Of a DNA stretch of 38,966 nt, positions 15,176-23,333 are shown piece by piece. Position 1 is the stretch's first letter. Every line of letters starts with the position of its first letter. Source of the stretch: an uncultured Hyphomicrobiales bacterium (GTDB taxonomy: Bacteria; Pseudomonadota; Alphaproteobacteria; Rhizobiales; Xanthobacteraceae); assembly GCA_903878085.1 (NCBI GenBank), contig CAIRGJ010000031.1:1-38966 (forward strand), given 5' to 3'. The notes beneath the pieces are model-generated. The model searched no databases and was not told the DNA's origin. It saw only the letters and a program-made list of their open reading frames with translations. The position numbers were made by a program, and so were the translations under genes.

Positions 15176-16543
15176 ATGTCGGCCCGCGACATCGAACAAA
15201 TGCCGCAGACAAGGCCATTCCTCGCCGCAGCCGCTCGCTTTCGCTCGGGTGCCGATACGCCCCGGGCATTTCTTGAACGTTGTCTCACGGCCAGCGCGGC
15301 CTGGGAGCCGAAAATCGGCGCTTTCGTTCACACCAGTTTCGACGCGGCGCGCGTGGCCGCCGATGCCGCCAGCGTCCGCTGGAAAGGCGGAAAGCCGCTG
15401 TCGGCGATCGACGGCATGCCGGTCGGCATCAAGGACATCATTGAAACGGCCGACATGCCGACTGAGATGGGGTCGCCTCTGTTCAAAGATTGGCGCTCGG
15501 GGTGGGATGCCGCCGCGGTCGCCGCGTTGCGTGAAGCCGGCGCGGTGATCGTCGCAAAGACAGTGACGACCGAATTCGCGGCGACCGAACCGCGCGGCAC
15601 GCGCAATCCGTGGGATCTAGCGCGCACGCCGGGAGGCTCCAGCAGTGGCTCGGCCGCGGCCGTCGGCGCCGGGCTCATCAGTGCCGGGCTCGGAACCCAG
15701 GTCATTGGCTCGGTCGTGCGGCCCGCCAGCTATTGCGGCTGCGTCGGCTTCAAACCGAGTGTCGGCGCGATCAACCGCGGCGGTAGCCACGATTATCTCA
15801 GTCAAAGTTGCACCGGTGTACTGGCCGCGACCTTGGGCGACGCCTGGCAGGTCGCTATCGAAATCGCGGCGCGTGTCGGCGGCGACCCCGGGTTTGCAGG
15901 GCTTTCCGGACCCATGCAGTCGCCCGCGGCGGCAAAACCGCGCCGCCTCGCGCTGCTTGAGACGGTCGGCTGGAACGTCGCTTCAAACGCCGCGAAAGAG
16001 GGATTGCAAGTGGCGGTGGCACGGCTAGCCAGTGCCGGCATCGAAATTATCACTCGCAGGTCGCATCCGGCGATCGATGCTGTGGAAGAGGCGATCGCAG
16101 GAGCGTTCCCGCTGTCGACGCGGATCAACGATTGGGAATGGCGCTGGCCGCTCAACAGCTGCCACGAGCGAGACGCCGGCAAGCTTAGCCGCGCTATGCT
16201 TGAGCGGATTGCTCGGGGGCAAGCAATGCGCCCCGCCGATTATCGTGAGGCGCTGGCCGAACGCGCCCGCATTCGCGCGGTCTATGCCGGACTGTCCTCG
16301 ATTTGCGACGGCTGCGTGACGCTCACGGCGCCAGGCGCCGCGCCTCTCGGCATCGAATCGACCGGCAACCCGATCTTCGCCGTGCCATTCTCTCTGCTGG
16401 GTGTGCCCGCTATCTCGTTACCGCTGTTGCAGGACCAGAGCCTGCCGCTTGGCCTGCAAGTGACCGGCTTTTCTGAAAGCGACGCGGACACGTTCGCAAT
16501 TGCGGCGTGGCTGATGCAAGAGCTCGGAGGCGTCGATGGCTGA
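15176..16543 (+). CDS. second amidase, amidase-signature family
   Basis: The 455-aa protein carries triad residues K86 (MPVGIKDIIE), S155 (TPGGSSSGSAA) and S179 (GTQVIGSVVRPASYCG), with the canonical 24-residue serine spacing. The nucleophile motif is slightly divergent, IGSVVRPA in place of the more usual GGSIRIPA. The ATG at 15176 is preferred over a TTG at 15170 that overlaps the previous stop. It overlaps the UbiD gene by 8 bp. It is only distantly similar to the amidase at 10547, so this is not a recent duplication. A second amide hydrolase in one unit suggests a nitrogen-containing substrate. Confidence 0.88.
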   Translation: MSARDIEQMPQTRPFLAAAARFRSGADTPRAFLERCLTASAAWEPKIGAFVHTSFDAARVAADAASVRWKGGKPLSAIDGMPVGIKDIIETADMPTEMGSPLFKDWRSGWDAAAVAALREAGAVIVAKTVTTEFAATEPRGTRNPWDLARTPGGSSSGSAAAVGAGLISAGLGTQVIGSVVRPASYCGCVGFKPSVGAINRGGSHDYLSQSCTGVLAATLGDAWQVAIEIAARVGGDPGFAGLSGPMQSPAAAKPRRLALLETVGWNVASNAAKEGLQVAVARLASAGIEIITRRSHPAIDAVEEAIAGAFPLSTRINDWEWRWPLNSCHERDAGKLSRAMLERIARGQAMRPADYREALAERARIRAVYAGLSSICDGCVTLTAPGAAPLGIESTGNPIFAVPFSLLGVPAISLPLLQDQSLPLGLQVTGFSESDADTFAIAAWLMQELGGVDG

Positions 16544-18242
16544 ATCCAGCACGCTTCATCCGGCGCTGGCGCGCTATCGCGATGGCGCGCCGTCGAACCC
16601 GCGCAGTTATCCCGATCTGCACGACCATGTCCTGGCGCTGGCGCGCGAGAACCTGCTGGTCGTGGTCGACGAGCCGATCAACAAAGACACCGAGATGCAC
16701 CCGTTGGTGCGCTGGCAATATCGCGGCGGCATCCCCGAACCGGAACGCAAAGCGTTCCTGTTCACGCAGCCGACCGATTCCAAGGGCAGGCGCTTCGATT
16801 GCTCCGTGCTGGTCGCAGGCCTTGCCGCCAGCCGCGATGTCTATCGCGTCGGATTCGGCAAACCGCTGGAGGATATCGGCCGGATCTGGGTCAAGGCACT
16901 CGCCAATCCGATCGAGCCGCGCCTGGTCGAGAATGCGCCCTGTCACGACGTCGTGGTCAGCGGCGACGAGCTCGACCGTGACGGTTTTGCGCTTGATGGT
17001 CTTCCTGTACCGATTTCGACGCCAGGCTGGGACAACGCGCCTTATCTCTCCGCCGGTCATTACATCACCAAGGATCCCGACACGGGTATCCAGAACGTTG
17101 GCAATTATCGCGGGCAGCTGAAAGCGCCACGTCGGCTCGGTATGAACCCGTCGGTGGAACTGCGAGCCGGCATCTATGCGCACTGGCTGAAATACAAGGC
17201 GCGGGGCGAACCGATGTCGTGTGCCGTCGTCATCGGATGTCCGCCGGCGGTCTCATACGCCGCTGTGCAGAAAATGCCGGAGCATCTCGACGAAGTCGCA
17301 GTTGCCGGTGGGCTGGTCGGCAGCCCAATCAACGTGGTGCGCGCCAAGACGGTCGATCTTTTGGTGCCGGCCGAGTCCGAGATCGTCATCGAAGGCTTCA
17401 TCAATACGGAGCTGCTGGAGCCGGAAGCGCCGTTCGGTGAGTCGCACGGATACGTGAACCTGCAGGAATATAACGCCTTCATGGATGTGACGGCGATCAC
17501 CCACCGGCGTCACCCAATCCTGACCTCGTTCATCAGCCAGGTGACGCCGAGCGAATCGAGCGTCATTCGCCGCGTCGCCATGGAGCCCGTGTTCCTCAAT
17601 CATCTTCAGTATGCACTCGGCATTCGCGGCATCAAGCGCGTCTCGATGCACGAACCGCTTACCAGCCTCTATGCGGTGATCGCGATCCAATTCGAACGCG
17701 GTGTGTCGGAGACCGAAGTGTGGCGCGCGCTCTATGGCGCTTCGACGCTGCACCGCTTCGCCGGCAAATGGATCATCGCCATCGACGAGGATATCGATCC
17801 GGAAAATGCCGATGCGCTGTTCTGGGCGATGTCATATCGCTGCCAGCCGCAACACGATCTTAAAGTTCTGGAGCACAAGGATCCCGGTCACGGTCCGCGC
17901 GGTCCGCACGACAACGGCGAAAGTGCGGCAGTGCTCATTAATGCATTGCTCAAGGGTACTTTCGCGCCAGTTGCGTTGCCCACGCGCGAGTTCATGGAAC
18001 AGGCGAAGGCGATTTGGGAACGTCTCGGCCTGCCGCCGCTTAAGCCGGAATCGCCATGGCATGGTTACGATCTCGGTCACTGGCCCGCTGAGCTGGAGCG
18101 TCAAGCGCGGCTCGCGGTGCAGAGCGAATATTTCACGCTTGGCACGGAGCTTGCAAAACAACGGCGCGGGGACGTTGCCATGAATGCGCCGGTCGTGCGC
18201 GACGAGGCGGCGACAAAAAAGATCGATCCTCAGCAACAATGA
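16536..18242 (+). CDS. UbiD-family (de)carboxylase
   Basis: The 568-aa UbiD-type enzyme uses prenylated FMN for reversible decarboxylation of aromatic or alpha,beta-unsaturated acids. The R-E-E triad is visible: R192 in NVGNYRGQ, and E297 and E302 in PEAPFGESHGYV, with spacing as in Aspergillus Fdc1. The metal/cofactor region GHYITKDPDTGIQNVG is also present. It overlaps the amidase gene. No ubiX-like flavin prenyltransferase is in the window, so the cofactor must come from elsewhere. Phthaloyl-CoA, hydroxybenzoate and heterocyclic acid decarboxylases all belong here; sequence alone does not choose. Confidence 0.9.
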   Translation: MAESSTLHPALARYRDGAPSNPRSYPDLHDHVLALARENLLVVVDEPINKDTEMHPLVRWQYRGGIPEPERKAFLFTQPTDSKGRRFDCSVLVAGLAASRDVYRVGFGKPLEDIGRIWVKALANPIEPRLVENAPCHDVVVSGDELDRDGFALDGLPVPISTPGWDNAPYLSAGHYITKDPDTGIQNVGNYRGQLKAPRRLGMNPSVELRAGIYAHWLKYKARGEPMSCAVVIGCPPAVSYAAVQKMPEHLDEVAVAGGLVGSPINVVRAKTVDLLVPAESEIVIEGFINTELLEPEAPFGESHGYVNLQEYNAFMDVTAITHRRHPILTSFISQVTPSESSVIRRVAMEPVFLNHLQYALGIRGIKRVSMHEPLTSLYAVIAIQFERGVSETEVWRALYGASTLHRFAGKWIIAIDEDIDPENADALFWAMSYRCQPQHDLKVLEHKDPGHGPRGPHDNGESAAVLINALLKGTFAPVALPTREFMEQAKAIWERLGLPPLKPESPWHGYDLGHWPAELERQARLAVQSEYFTLGTELAKQRRGDVAMNAPVVRDEAATKKIDPQQQ

Positions 18243-18273
18243 AAACTTGTGCGACAACAAAGCGGAGTGCGTC

Positions 18274-19275
18274 ATGAATTCAGACACGGGCAAAAGCGGT
18301 TGGCGGTTGGGTCTGCTGCTCGCATTTCTGGCAGCGGTGCTCGCCGCGTCTGCATCCAAAGCTCAGGAGCTGAAGCCCTGGCGCCACGGTGTAGTGGAGG
18401 CCAAGAGCGATGCCGGCTTCGTCTTCATGGCGAGCAAAGGCGGCTTCGCCGAGAAGCAAGGCCTGAAGATCGAGATGATCCAGTTCAAGGGCGACGCGCT
18501 CGCACTTCGCGCGCTGCTCGCCGGCGAGCTCGACAGCTACGAAGGCAGCCCGGGAGCGCCGATCCTCGCAGGCTCGCGCGGCGCCGACATCAAGATCACC
18601 GGTTGTTACTGGCCGGGCCTCACTTACGGGATTTACGCCAAGTCCAGCGTTGCCGGACCGGACGACCTCAAGGGCAAGGCGATGGCGATCTCCTCGCCGG
18701 GCGCCTTGCCCGATCTCATGGCCCGCGCCGTGCTCGAGAAATACAACATTCCGTCGTCCGACGTCCGCTTCAGCATCATGGGCAGCGACAGCGACCGCTT
18801 CAAGGCGGTGTCGGCCGGGATCGTGGATGCGGCGGCGGCATCGACCGAGTTCGTGCCGATCGCCGAGCAGTCCGGCATTAAGCTGCTGGTTCACGCGCAT
18901 GACGTCGTGCCGGAATACTTGCGTTTCTGCACGTATGTCAGCGGTAAGACGATAGCCGAGCGCGGCGACGACACCGCCAAGTTCCTGGCGGCGGAAATGA
19001 CCGCTTGGCAGTTTGCATTGAGCAATCGCGACAAGGTCATCGCACTGACTCACGAAGTGACCAACAGCAAGGTCGATGATCCGCGTCCGGCCTATATCTT
19101 CGATGAGGTCAAACGTTATTCGGCGATCGATCCGCTCATGCCGATCCCGACCGATAAGTTGACCTGGATGCGTGACCTGCTGATCAAAACCGGAAATCTC
19201 ACCAAGCCGGTCGAGATCAATTCGCTCGTTGACAGCGGCCCGCGCGAGCGGGCGCTCAAGCTGATCGGCAAGTAG
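18274..19275 (+). CDS. NMT1/SsuA-like ABC substrate-binding protein
   Basis: The 333-aa protein has a Sec signal peptide (LGLLLAFLAAVLAASA, cleavage near SKA/Q). The NMT1-like fold shows FVFMASKGGFAEKQGLKIEMIQFKG, a subunit-swap helix (ALRALLAGELDSYEG) and DLKGKAMAISSPGALPDLMARAVLEKY. The ATG at 18274 has GGAG upstream; the upstream frame to 18184 overlaps UbiD. It probably delivers the pathway substrate to the ATPase and permease that follow. A GC-rich hairpin at 19295-19317 may reduce read-through so that the binding protein is made in excess. Confidence 0.88.
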   Translation: MNSDTGKSGWRLGLLLAFLAAVLAASASKAQELKPWRHGVVEAKSDAGFVFMASKGGFAEKQGLKIEMIQFKGDALALRALLAGELDSYEGSPGAPILAGSRGADIKITGCYWPGLTYGIYAKSSVAGPDDLKGKAMAISSPGALPDLMARAVLEKYNIPSSDVRFSIMGSDSDRFKAVSAGIVDAAAASTEFVPIAEQSGIKLLVHAHDVVPEYLRFCTYVSGKTIAERGDDTAKFLAAEMTAWQFALSNRDKVIALTHEVTNSKVDDPRPAYIFDEVKRYSAIDPLMPIPTDKLTWMRDLLIKTGNLTKPVEINSLVDSGPRERALKLIGK

Positions 19276-19294
19276 TCAACATTCGCGTGTAGCG

Positions 19295-19317
19295 AACCGC
19301 GCCTGGGGCGGGGTTTT
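19295..19317 (+). terminator. weak hairpin plus T-run between ABC genes
   Basis: AACCGC and GCGGGGTT arms can pair across a short G-rich loop, followed by TTTT, between the binding-protein stop and the ATPase start. The stem is imperfect, so it is proposed only as an attenuator. Confidence 0.3.
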
Positions 19318-19329
19318 GAGGAGTAAAGT

Positions 19330-20112
19330 ATGGGACAAGTCAGCCTCGTCGATGTGTCAAAGCAATTCACGCTGCGCATCGACTCCAATGTGCACACGGT
19401 GCACGCGCTGCGCCGCGTCAGCTTCACCATTCGCGACGGCGAGATTGCCGTTCTGATTGGCCCGAGTGGATGCGGCAAGACCACGGCGCTGCGCATCGCC
19501 ATGGGGCTGGAACCCGCCTCGCATGGCCGCGTCCAGGTTGACGGGCGCGATGTGCACGGTTGCGGCCACGATCGCGGCATGGTGTTCCAGCATGCCGAAC
19601 TGCTGCCGTGGCTTAACGCGGTGCAGAACGTCATGTTCGGGTTGGAGATGAAGGGTATGCGCGGCGCGCAATTGCGCGAAACCGCGATGCGTTATCTCGA
19701 TCTGGTTGGGTTAAAGGAATCGTGGAACCGCAGGCCGCATCAGTTGTCCGGCGGCATGAAGCAGCGTGTCGGTATTGCGCGTGCCCTGGCGATCGATCCC
19801 AAGGTGCTGTTGATGGATGAGCCGTTCGGCGCGCTCGACGCGCAAACGCGCGAGTCGCTACAGGCTGAATTGCTCGACATTCATGCGCGCACCAAAAAGA
19901 CGATCCTGTTCGTCACGCACGACCTCGACGAAGCGGTGTTGCTCGCCGATCGCGTGCTGGTCATTCGTGAGGGCGCGCTGCAGGAGATCATCGACGTTCC
20001 GCTGCCGCGTCCGCGCGGCGATCTCGGCGCGCTTCGCGGCTCGCCGGAATTCGCTGCGACCCGTTATCGCATCTGGCAGGCTTTGCATCAGCCGCCCGAA
20101 GCGGTCCACTAA
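19330..20112 (+). CDS. ABC transporter ATPase, SsuB/TauB-like
   Basis: The 260-aa ATPase has Walker A GPSGCGKTT (about residues 45-53), Q-loop FQHAELLPWL, signature LSGGMKQRVGIARAL, Walker B VLLMDEPFGALD and the switch His in FVTHDLDEAV. It belongs to the nitrate/sulfonate/taurine importer group. GAGGAG precedes the ATG. It powers the permease at 20137 and is fed by the binding proteins at 18274 and possibly 21017. Confidence 0.93.
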   Translation: MGQVSLVDVSKQFTLRIDSNVHTVHALRRVSFTIRDGEIAVLIGPSGCGKTTALRIAMGLEPASHGRVQVDGRDVHGCGHDRGMVFQHAELLPWLNAVQNVMFGLEMKGMRGAQLRETAMRYLDLVGLKESWNRRPHQLSGGMKQRVGIARALAIDPKVLLMDEPFGALDAQTRESLQAELLDIHARTKKTILFVTHDLDEAVLLADRVLVIREGALQEIIDVPLPRPRGDLGALRGSPEFAATRYRIWQALHQPPEAVH

Positions 20113-20136
20113 CAGCCAAATTGCGAGGACTTCATT

Positions 20137-20970
20137 ATGGTCGATTTGACCAGCCAGGACATGTCAATGAACAGCATGGAGCCCGTCGGGGCCCGTCGCA
20201 CGCGCAGCAGGCAGATTCCGTCGTGGCTCATTACCATTGGGACGGTCGCCCTGTTCCTGCTGTTGTGGGAATTACTCGGCAGTCACGTCAATCCTGTGTT
20301 TGGGTCCTATCCTTCGGCGATCGCCGTTGCCGGTTGGGAACTGGCCGTGAGCGGTGTGCTTGGCGCTGCATTGATGGAGAGTCTCAAGCCGTTTGTGGCC
20401 GGCTATGGGCTAGCAATCCTGCTTGGCGTGCCGCTTGGGCTTATCCTTGGACGGTTCCGCATCATGGAGGCGGCCTTTGGCATTTTCGTCACCGGTGGCT
20501 ATGCCATGCCGCTGATTGCGCTGGTTCCGCTGCTAATCCTTTGGCTGGGGCTAGGATTCTGGGTGAAGGTTTCGGTCATCTTCCTGATGTGCGTATTTCC
20601 TATCGCGATCAACACGTGGCTGGGTGTAAAAGTGGTGTCGAATACGCTGGTTGAGGTTGGCCGCGCCTTCGTCGCCTCGGATGTGGTCATTGTTCGCCGG
20701 ATCGTTCTGCCGGCGACGCTGCCCTACATCATGGCCGGTCTCAAGCTTGCGGTCGGTCGCGGCGTGGTTGCTATGGTCATCGCGGAATTCTTCACCGCGA
20801 TTTCCGGGCTCGGTGGGATCATCATTAACTCGGCGAACAATTTCGACACCGCGAGAATGTTCGTTCCGATCGTCGTGCTCATGGTGCTTGCGACCCTGCT
20901 CAACGCGCTGGTCGGACTCATCGAACGCTGGGTGGCACCCTGGCAGTATGAGATTGCCGCGCGCAATTAG
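20137..20970 (+). CDS. ABC transporter permease, SsuC/TauC-like
   Basis: The 277-aa inner-membrane protein has about six hydrophobic segments (the first at about residues 28-48) and the cytoplasmic EAA-type loop EVGRAFVASDVVIVRRIVLP, which docks on the ATPase. An ATG at 20164 or 20167 is an alternative, but GCGAGGA upstream of 20137 supports the longer form. It forms the membrane channel of the importer. Confidence 0.92.
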   Translation: MVDLTSQDMSMNSMEPVGARRTRSRQIPSWLITIGTVALFLLLWELLGSHVNPVFGSYPSAIAVAGWELAVSGVLGAALMESLKPFVAGYGLAILLGVPLGLILGRFRIMEAAFGIFVTGGYAMPLIALVPLLILWLGLGFWVKVSVIFLMCVFPIAINTWLGVKVVSNTLVEVGRAFVASDVVIVRRIVLPATLPYIMAGLKLAVGRGVVAMVIAEFFTAISGLGGIIINSANNFDTARMFVPIVVLMVLATLLNALVGLIERWVAPWQYEIAARN

Positions 20971-21016
20971 TGCCGGCGCGGTGACATTGGATCGATAACA
21001 ACGCGGGACTATAACT

Positions 21017-21922
21017 ATGAAGCTTGCCGTGCCTGACATGATTTCGAACTCGTATTTCCCGGCGATTGCCGCAATCGAGCTTGGGTTCTTCAAGGAGGAG
21101 GGGCTCGACGTCTCGCTTGAGCTGATCTTTCCGGTCGACAAGGCCTATGCCGCTTTGTGTGACGGCGTCGTCGATTTCGTCGCCGGCTCGGCGCATTCGG
21201 CGTTGGCGGCATTTCCGCAATGGGCAGGCGTCAAGCTGCTCTGTGCGCAGGCGCAGGGCATGTATTGGTTTCTGGTCATGCACAAGGATCTCGGCGCGCA
21301 ACGCGGCAAACTCGACGTCGTAAAGGGCCGTCGCATCGGAGCTGCGCCCTGGGTCGAGATGGGACTTCGCCGACTTCTCATTGAGGCAGGCATCGACCCG
21401 CAGCGCGACGATGTGGCGATTGCACCGGTGCCTGGCGCCGTCGGCACCACCGTCAATTTCGGCCTGACCGCGGCGAAGGCGCTGGAAGAGGGCAAGATCG
21501 ACGGCTTCTGGGCCAACGGTATGGGCGCCGAGGTCGCGGTCCGGCGCGGCATTGGCACGATAGTGCTCGACGTACGCCGTGGGGACGGCCCGAAGCCGTG
21601 CTTCAACTACACGATGGCATCGATCGCCACGACTGACCGCTTGATTGAGCGTTCGCCGGAAACGGCCGCGGCGACGGTTCGCGCCATCGCCAAGACTCAT
21701 GCCGCACTGAAAAAAGACGTCGCTCTGGCGACCGGTATCGGGCGCAAGCTATTTCCGCCGTCGGAAGCAGAATTGATAGCCGAACTGATCCGGCGTGATC
21801 TGCCTTATTACGATACGACGATTTCGCGAGAGTTTGTCGCTGGTATGAACCAATTCGCGCACGATGTCGGCATTCTTTCAGGCGATGTGCCATATGAAAA
21901 GATCGTTGCGACGTACACATAA
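21017..21922 (+). CDS. NMT1-like binding protein without signal peptide
   Basis: The 301-aa protein has an NMT1/THI5-like periplasmic-binding fold: SYFPAIAAIELGFFKEEGLDVSLELIF, CDGVVDFVAGSAHSAL, DVVKGRRIGAAPWVEMGLRRLL and GKIDGFWANGMGAEVAV. It starts directly at the first beta strand, with no signal sequence. An in-frame TAA lies only a few codons upstream of the ATG, so no longer N-terminus is possible. It is the last gene of the importer operon. It could be a cytoplasmic binding protein or enzyme, or a receptor lacking export. Its function here is open. Confidence 0.8.
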   Translation: MKLAVPDMISNSYFPAIAAIELGFFKEEGLDVSLELIFPVDKAYAALCDGVVDFVAGSAHSALAAFPQWAGVKLLCAQAQGMYWFLVMHKDLGAQRGKLDVVKGRRIGAAPWVEMGLRRLLIEAGIDPQRDDVAIAPVPGAVGTTVNFGLTAAKALEEGKIDGFWANGMGAEVAVRRGIGTIVLDVRRGDGPKPCFNYTMASIATTDRLIERSPETAAATVRAIAKTHAALKKDVALATGIGRKLFPPSEAELIAELIRRDLPYYDTTISREFVAGMNQFAHDVGILSGDVPYEKIVATYT

Positions 21923-22221
21923 AGTTGGTGAAATTGTAGATTGGCTGCGACAAAAATAGTTCCAAGCGGGGTGTGCCGCACAGAAGAGGCCGGTTCACAA
22001 CGCGACGGGTCTGGCTCGGGGCAGGGTATCCCCGAAAACCTCGCCCAGCCCTTGGAGCTAGTGTTGGACGCGCTTGCGCCCGCTGGCCGGCTACTGTAGC
22101 AGGACCCGCCGCCGAGGCGCAAAGTAAACGGTGGATGTACTGCAAAAAGCGTCCTGCCGTCTGCCAGCCGGGCAGGGGAGCAGGACGGGGACCGCGAATT
22201 CTGCTGACCTGTTCGGCATTT
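21923..22221. other. structured intergenic region before tRNA-Gly
   Basis: No gene is seen. The region is rich in inverted repeats. The clearest is CGTCCTGC (22150-22157) with GCAGGACG (22180-22187), enclosing CTGCC and GGCAG. Read on the minus strand, that hairpin is followed by CTTTTT, the form of an intrinsic terminator. The minus-strand frame here is an artefact of antisense tRNA. Confidence 0.45.
22143..22187 (-). terminator. intrinsic terminator-like hairpin, minus strand
   Basis: A nested stem (8 bp outer, 5 bp inner) is followed on the minus strand by CTTTTT at about 22149-22144. There is no minus-strand gene to its right within several kb, so it may end an unannotated RNA or be a relic. 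Confidence 0.4.
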
Positions 22222-22295
22222 GCGGGTGTAGCTCAATGGTAGAGCAACAGCCTTCCAAGCTGATGACGGCGGTTCGATTCCGCTCACCCGCTCCA
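22222..22295 (+). tRNA. tRNA-Gly(TCC)
   Basis: A complete cloverleaf: acceptor GCGGGTG/CACCCGC, D arm GCTCAATGGTAGAGC, anticodon loop CTTCCAA (TCC), T arm GGCGG-TTCGATT-CCGCT, discriminator T and encoded CCA. It decodes GGA/GGG. Its first 40 nt are repeated at 833-872, and a diverged 3' half of a tRNA-Gly lies at 32071-32116, so it may be an integration site. Confidence 0.97.
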
Positions 22296-22659
22296 GCCGG
22301 ACTGGTTGCCAGTACGTGGATACCGCTCCATTCGCGTGATCGTTCCGAATGAAATGATATGTGCGCTTTTCGATTCGTATAACGGCGATCGCTGCGCTTA
22401 ATCCGGATTGCCAATCTCCATTATTATTGTAGGCCGGCAATCACAGAGGCTGTCCTGCGCACTGCATATTTAACAGATTGAATGTAGGTTTTACGGCGTC
22501 AGTCCTATCAAGGGATTGCCGGCGCAAATTTCGGCGGCACCGACGTCGACTTTTGTCCCCTGCAATTAGCACGACCCAATTGTGAGCAAGCCAGGCGTAC
22601 TTGAAATCGACTTGGCAATGTGACGAGCCAGCCCAATTTACCCAGATGGAGACGAAGTC
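22296..22659. other. intergenic, nothing definite
   Basis: This 364-bp region between tRNA-Gly and the Cache gene is less GC-rich in places (around 22340-22440). I see no gene or strong hairpin. The promoter for the Cache gene must lie near its right end. Confidence 0.4.
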
Positions 22660-23184
22660 ATGAGTTTGAAGAAGACCGTCATCGGCGTTCTTGCGACCAC
22701 ATCCATTCTTGTGGCGTCGATTTTGCTGCCGACTTCCGCAAGCGCTCAAGCCGATTCCAAGGTCGCAAAGGCCATGGAGTTGCTGAAGTCGAGCGCCGAT
22801 GGGCTAGGCGCGGCTAAGGTCGAAGGGACCGATGTCGCTGGCGACAAGACCGTTCCGGCATTATTTTTCGGCACGACCAAAATTAACAACAACTCGCCCC
22901 TCGTCGATGGCGTCGTGAAGAAAGTCGGCGGCACTGCGACGATGTTCGTCAAAAGCGGCGATGAGTATGTTCGCGTGACAACGAACGTGAAGAAGGACGA
23001 CGGTTCGCGTGCTGTCGGAACCATTCTCGATCCCGCCGGCAAGGCGATTGCATCGATCAAGAAGAATGAAGCCTTCTACGGAGAGGTCACCATTCTCGAT
23101 AAGCCGTATGTCACCGGCTACGAGCCGATCCACGACGCGGCGAAGAATGTCATCGGCATCTATTACGTCGGCTATCCGAAGTAG
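22660..23184 (+). CDS. periplasmic single Cache-domain protein
   Basis: The 174-aa exported protein has signal peptide TVIGVLATTSILVASILLP with cleavage near ASA/Q. One domain of the Cache_3-Cache_2 type follows, recognisable from VEGTDVAGDKTVPALFFG, GGTATMFVKSGDEYVRVTTNVKKDDGSRAVGTILDP and the ending PIHDAAKNVIGIYYVGYPK. Such domains normally form the extracytoplasmic ligand pocket of chemoreceptors and kinases, but here the domain stands alone without a membrane anchor. A chemoreceptor follows 150 bp downstream, so it may act as a soluble ligand-binding partner for it. Confidence 0.85.
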   Translation: MSLKKTVIGVLATTSILVASILLPTSASAQADSKVAKAMELLKSSADGLGAAKVEGTDVAGDKTVPALFFGTTKINNNSPLVDGVVKKVGGTATMFVKSGDEYVRVTTNVKKDDGSRAVGTILDPAGKAIASIKKNEAFYGEVTILDKPYVTGYEPIHDAAKNVIGIYYVGYPK

Positions 23185-23333
23185 CCCGGCGCGATCGCTG
23201 AAATCGCGGTCTCAAGGATTCGTTCGTTTGCGGCGACTGGTGGTCCCTGCAAGCGAACGAATCCGAAAGCCGCAGAGTCCGATTTGCAAGACCTGATTTA
23301 AAACGTGCTGCCAGTGTTCTGGAGACCCGATAC

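Noticed and set aside
833-22295. An integrase, transposase or phage gene that would explain the tRNA-Gly duplication
   Set aside because: I looked through both strands and found none, so an active mobile element is not claimed.
21808-22440. Minus-strand ORF of 210 aa
   Set aside because: It crosses the antisense of tRNA-Gly and overlaps the 3' end of a solid binding-protein gene; no family features.
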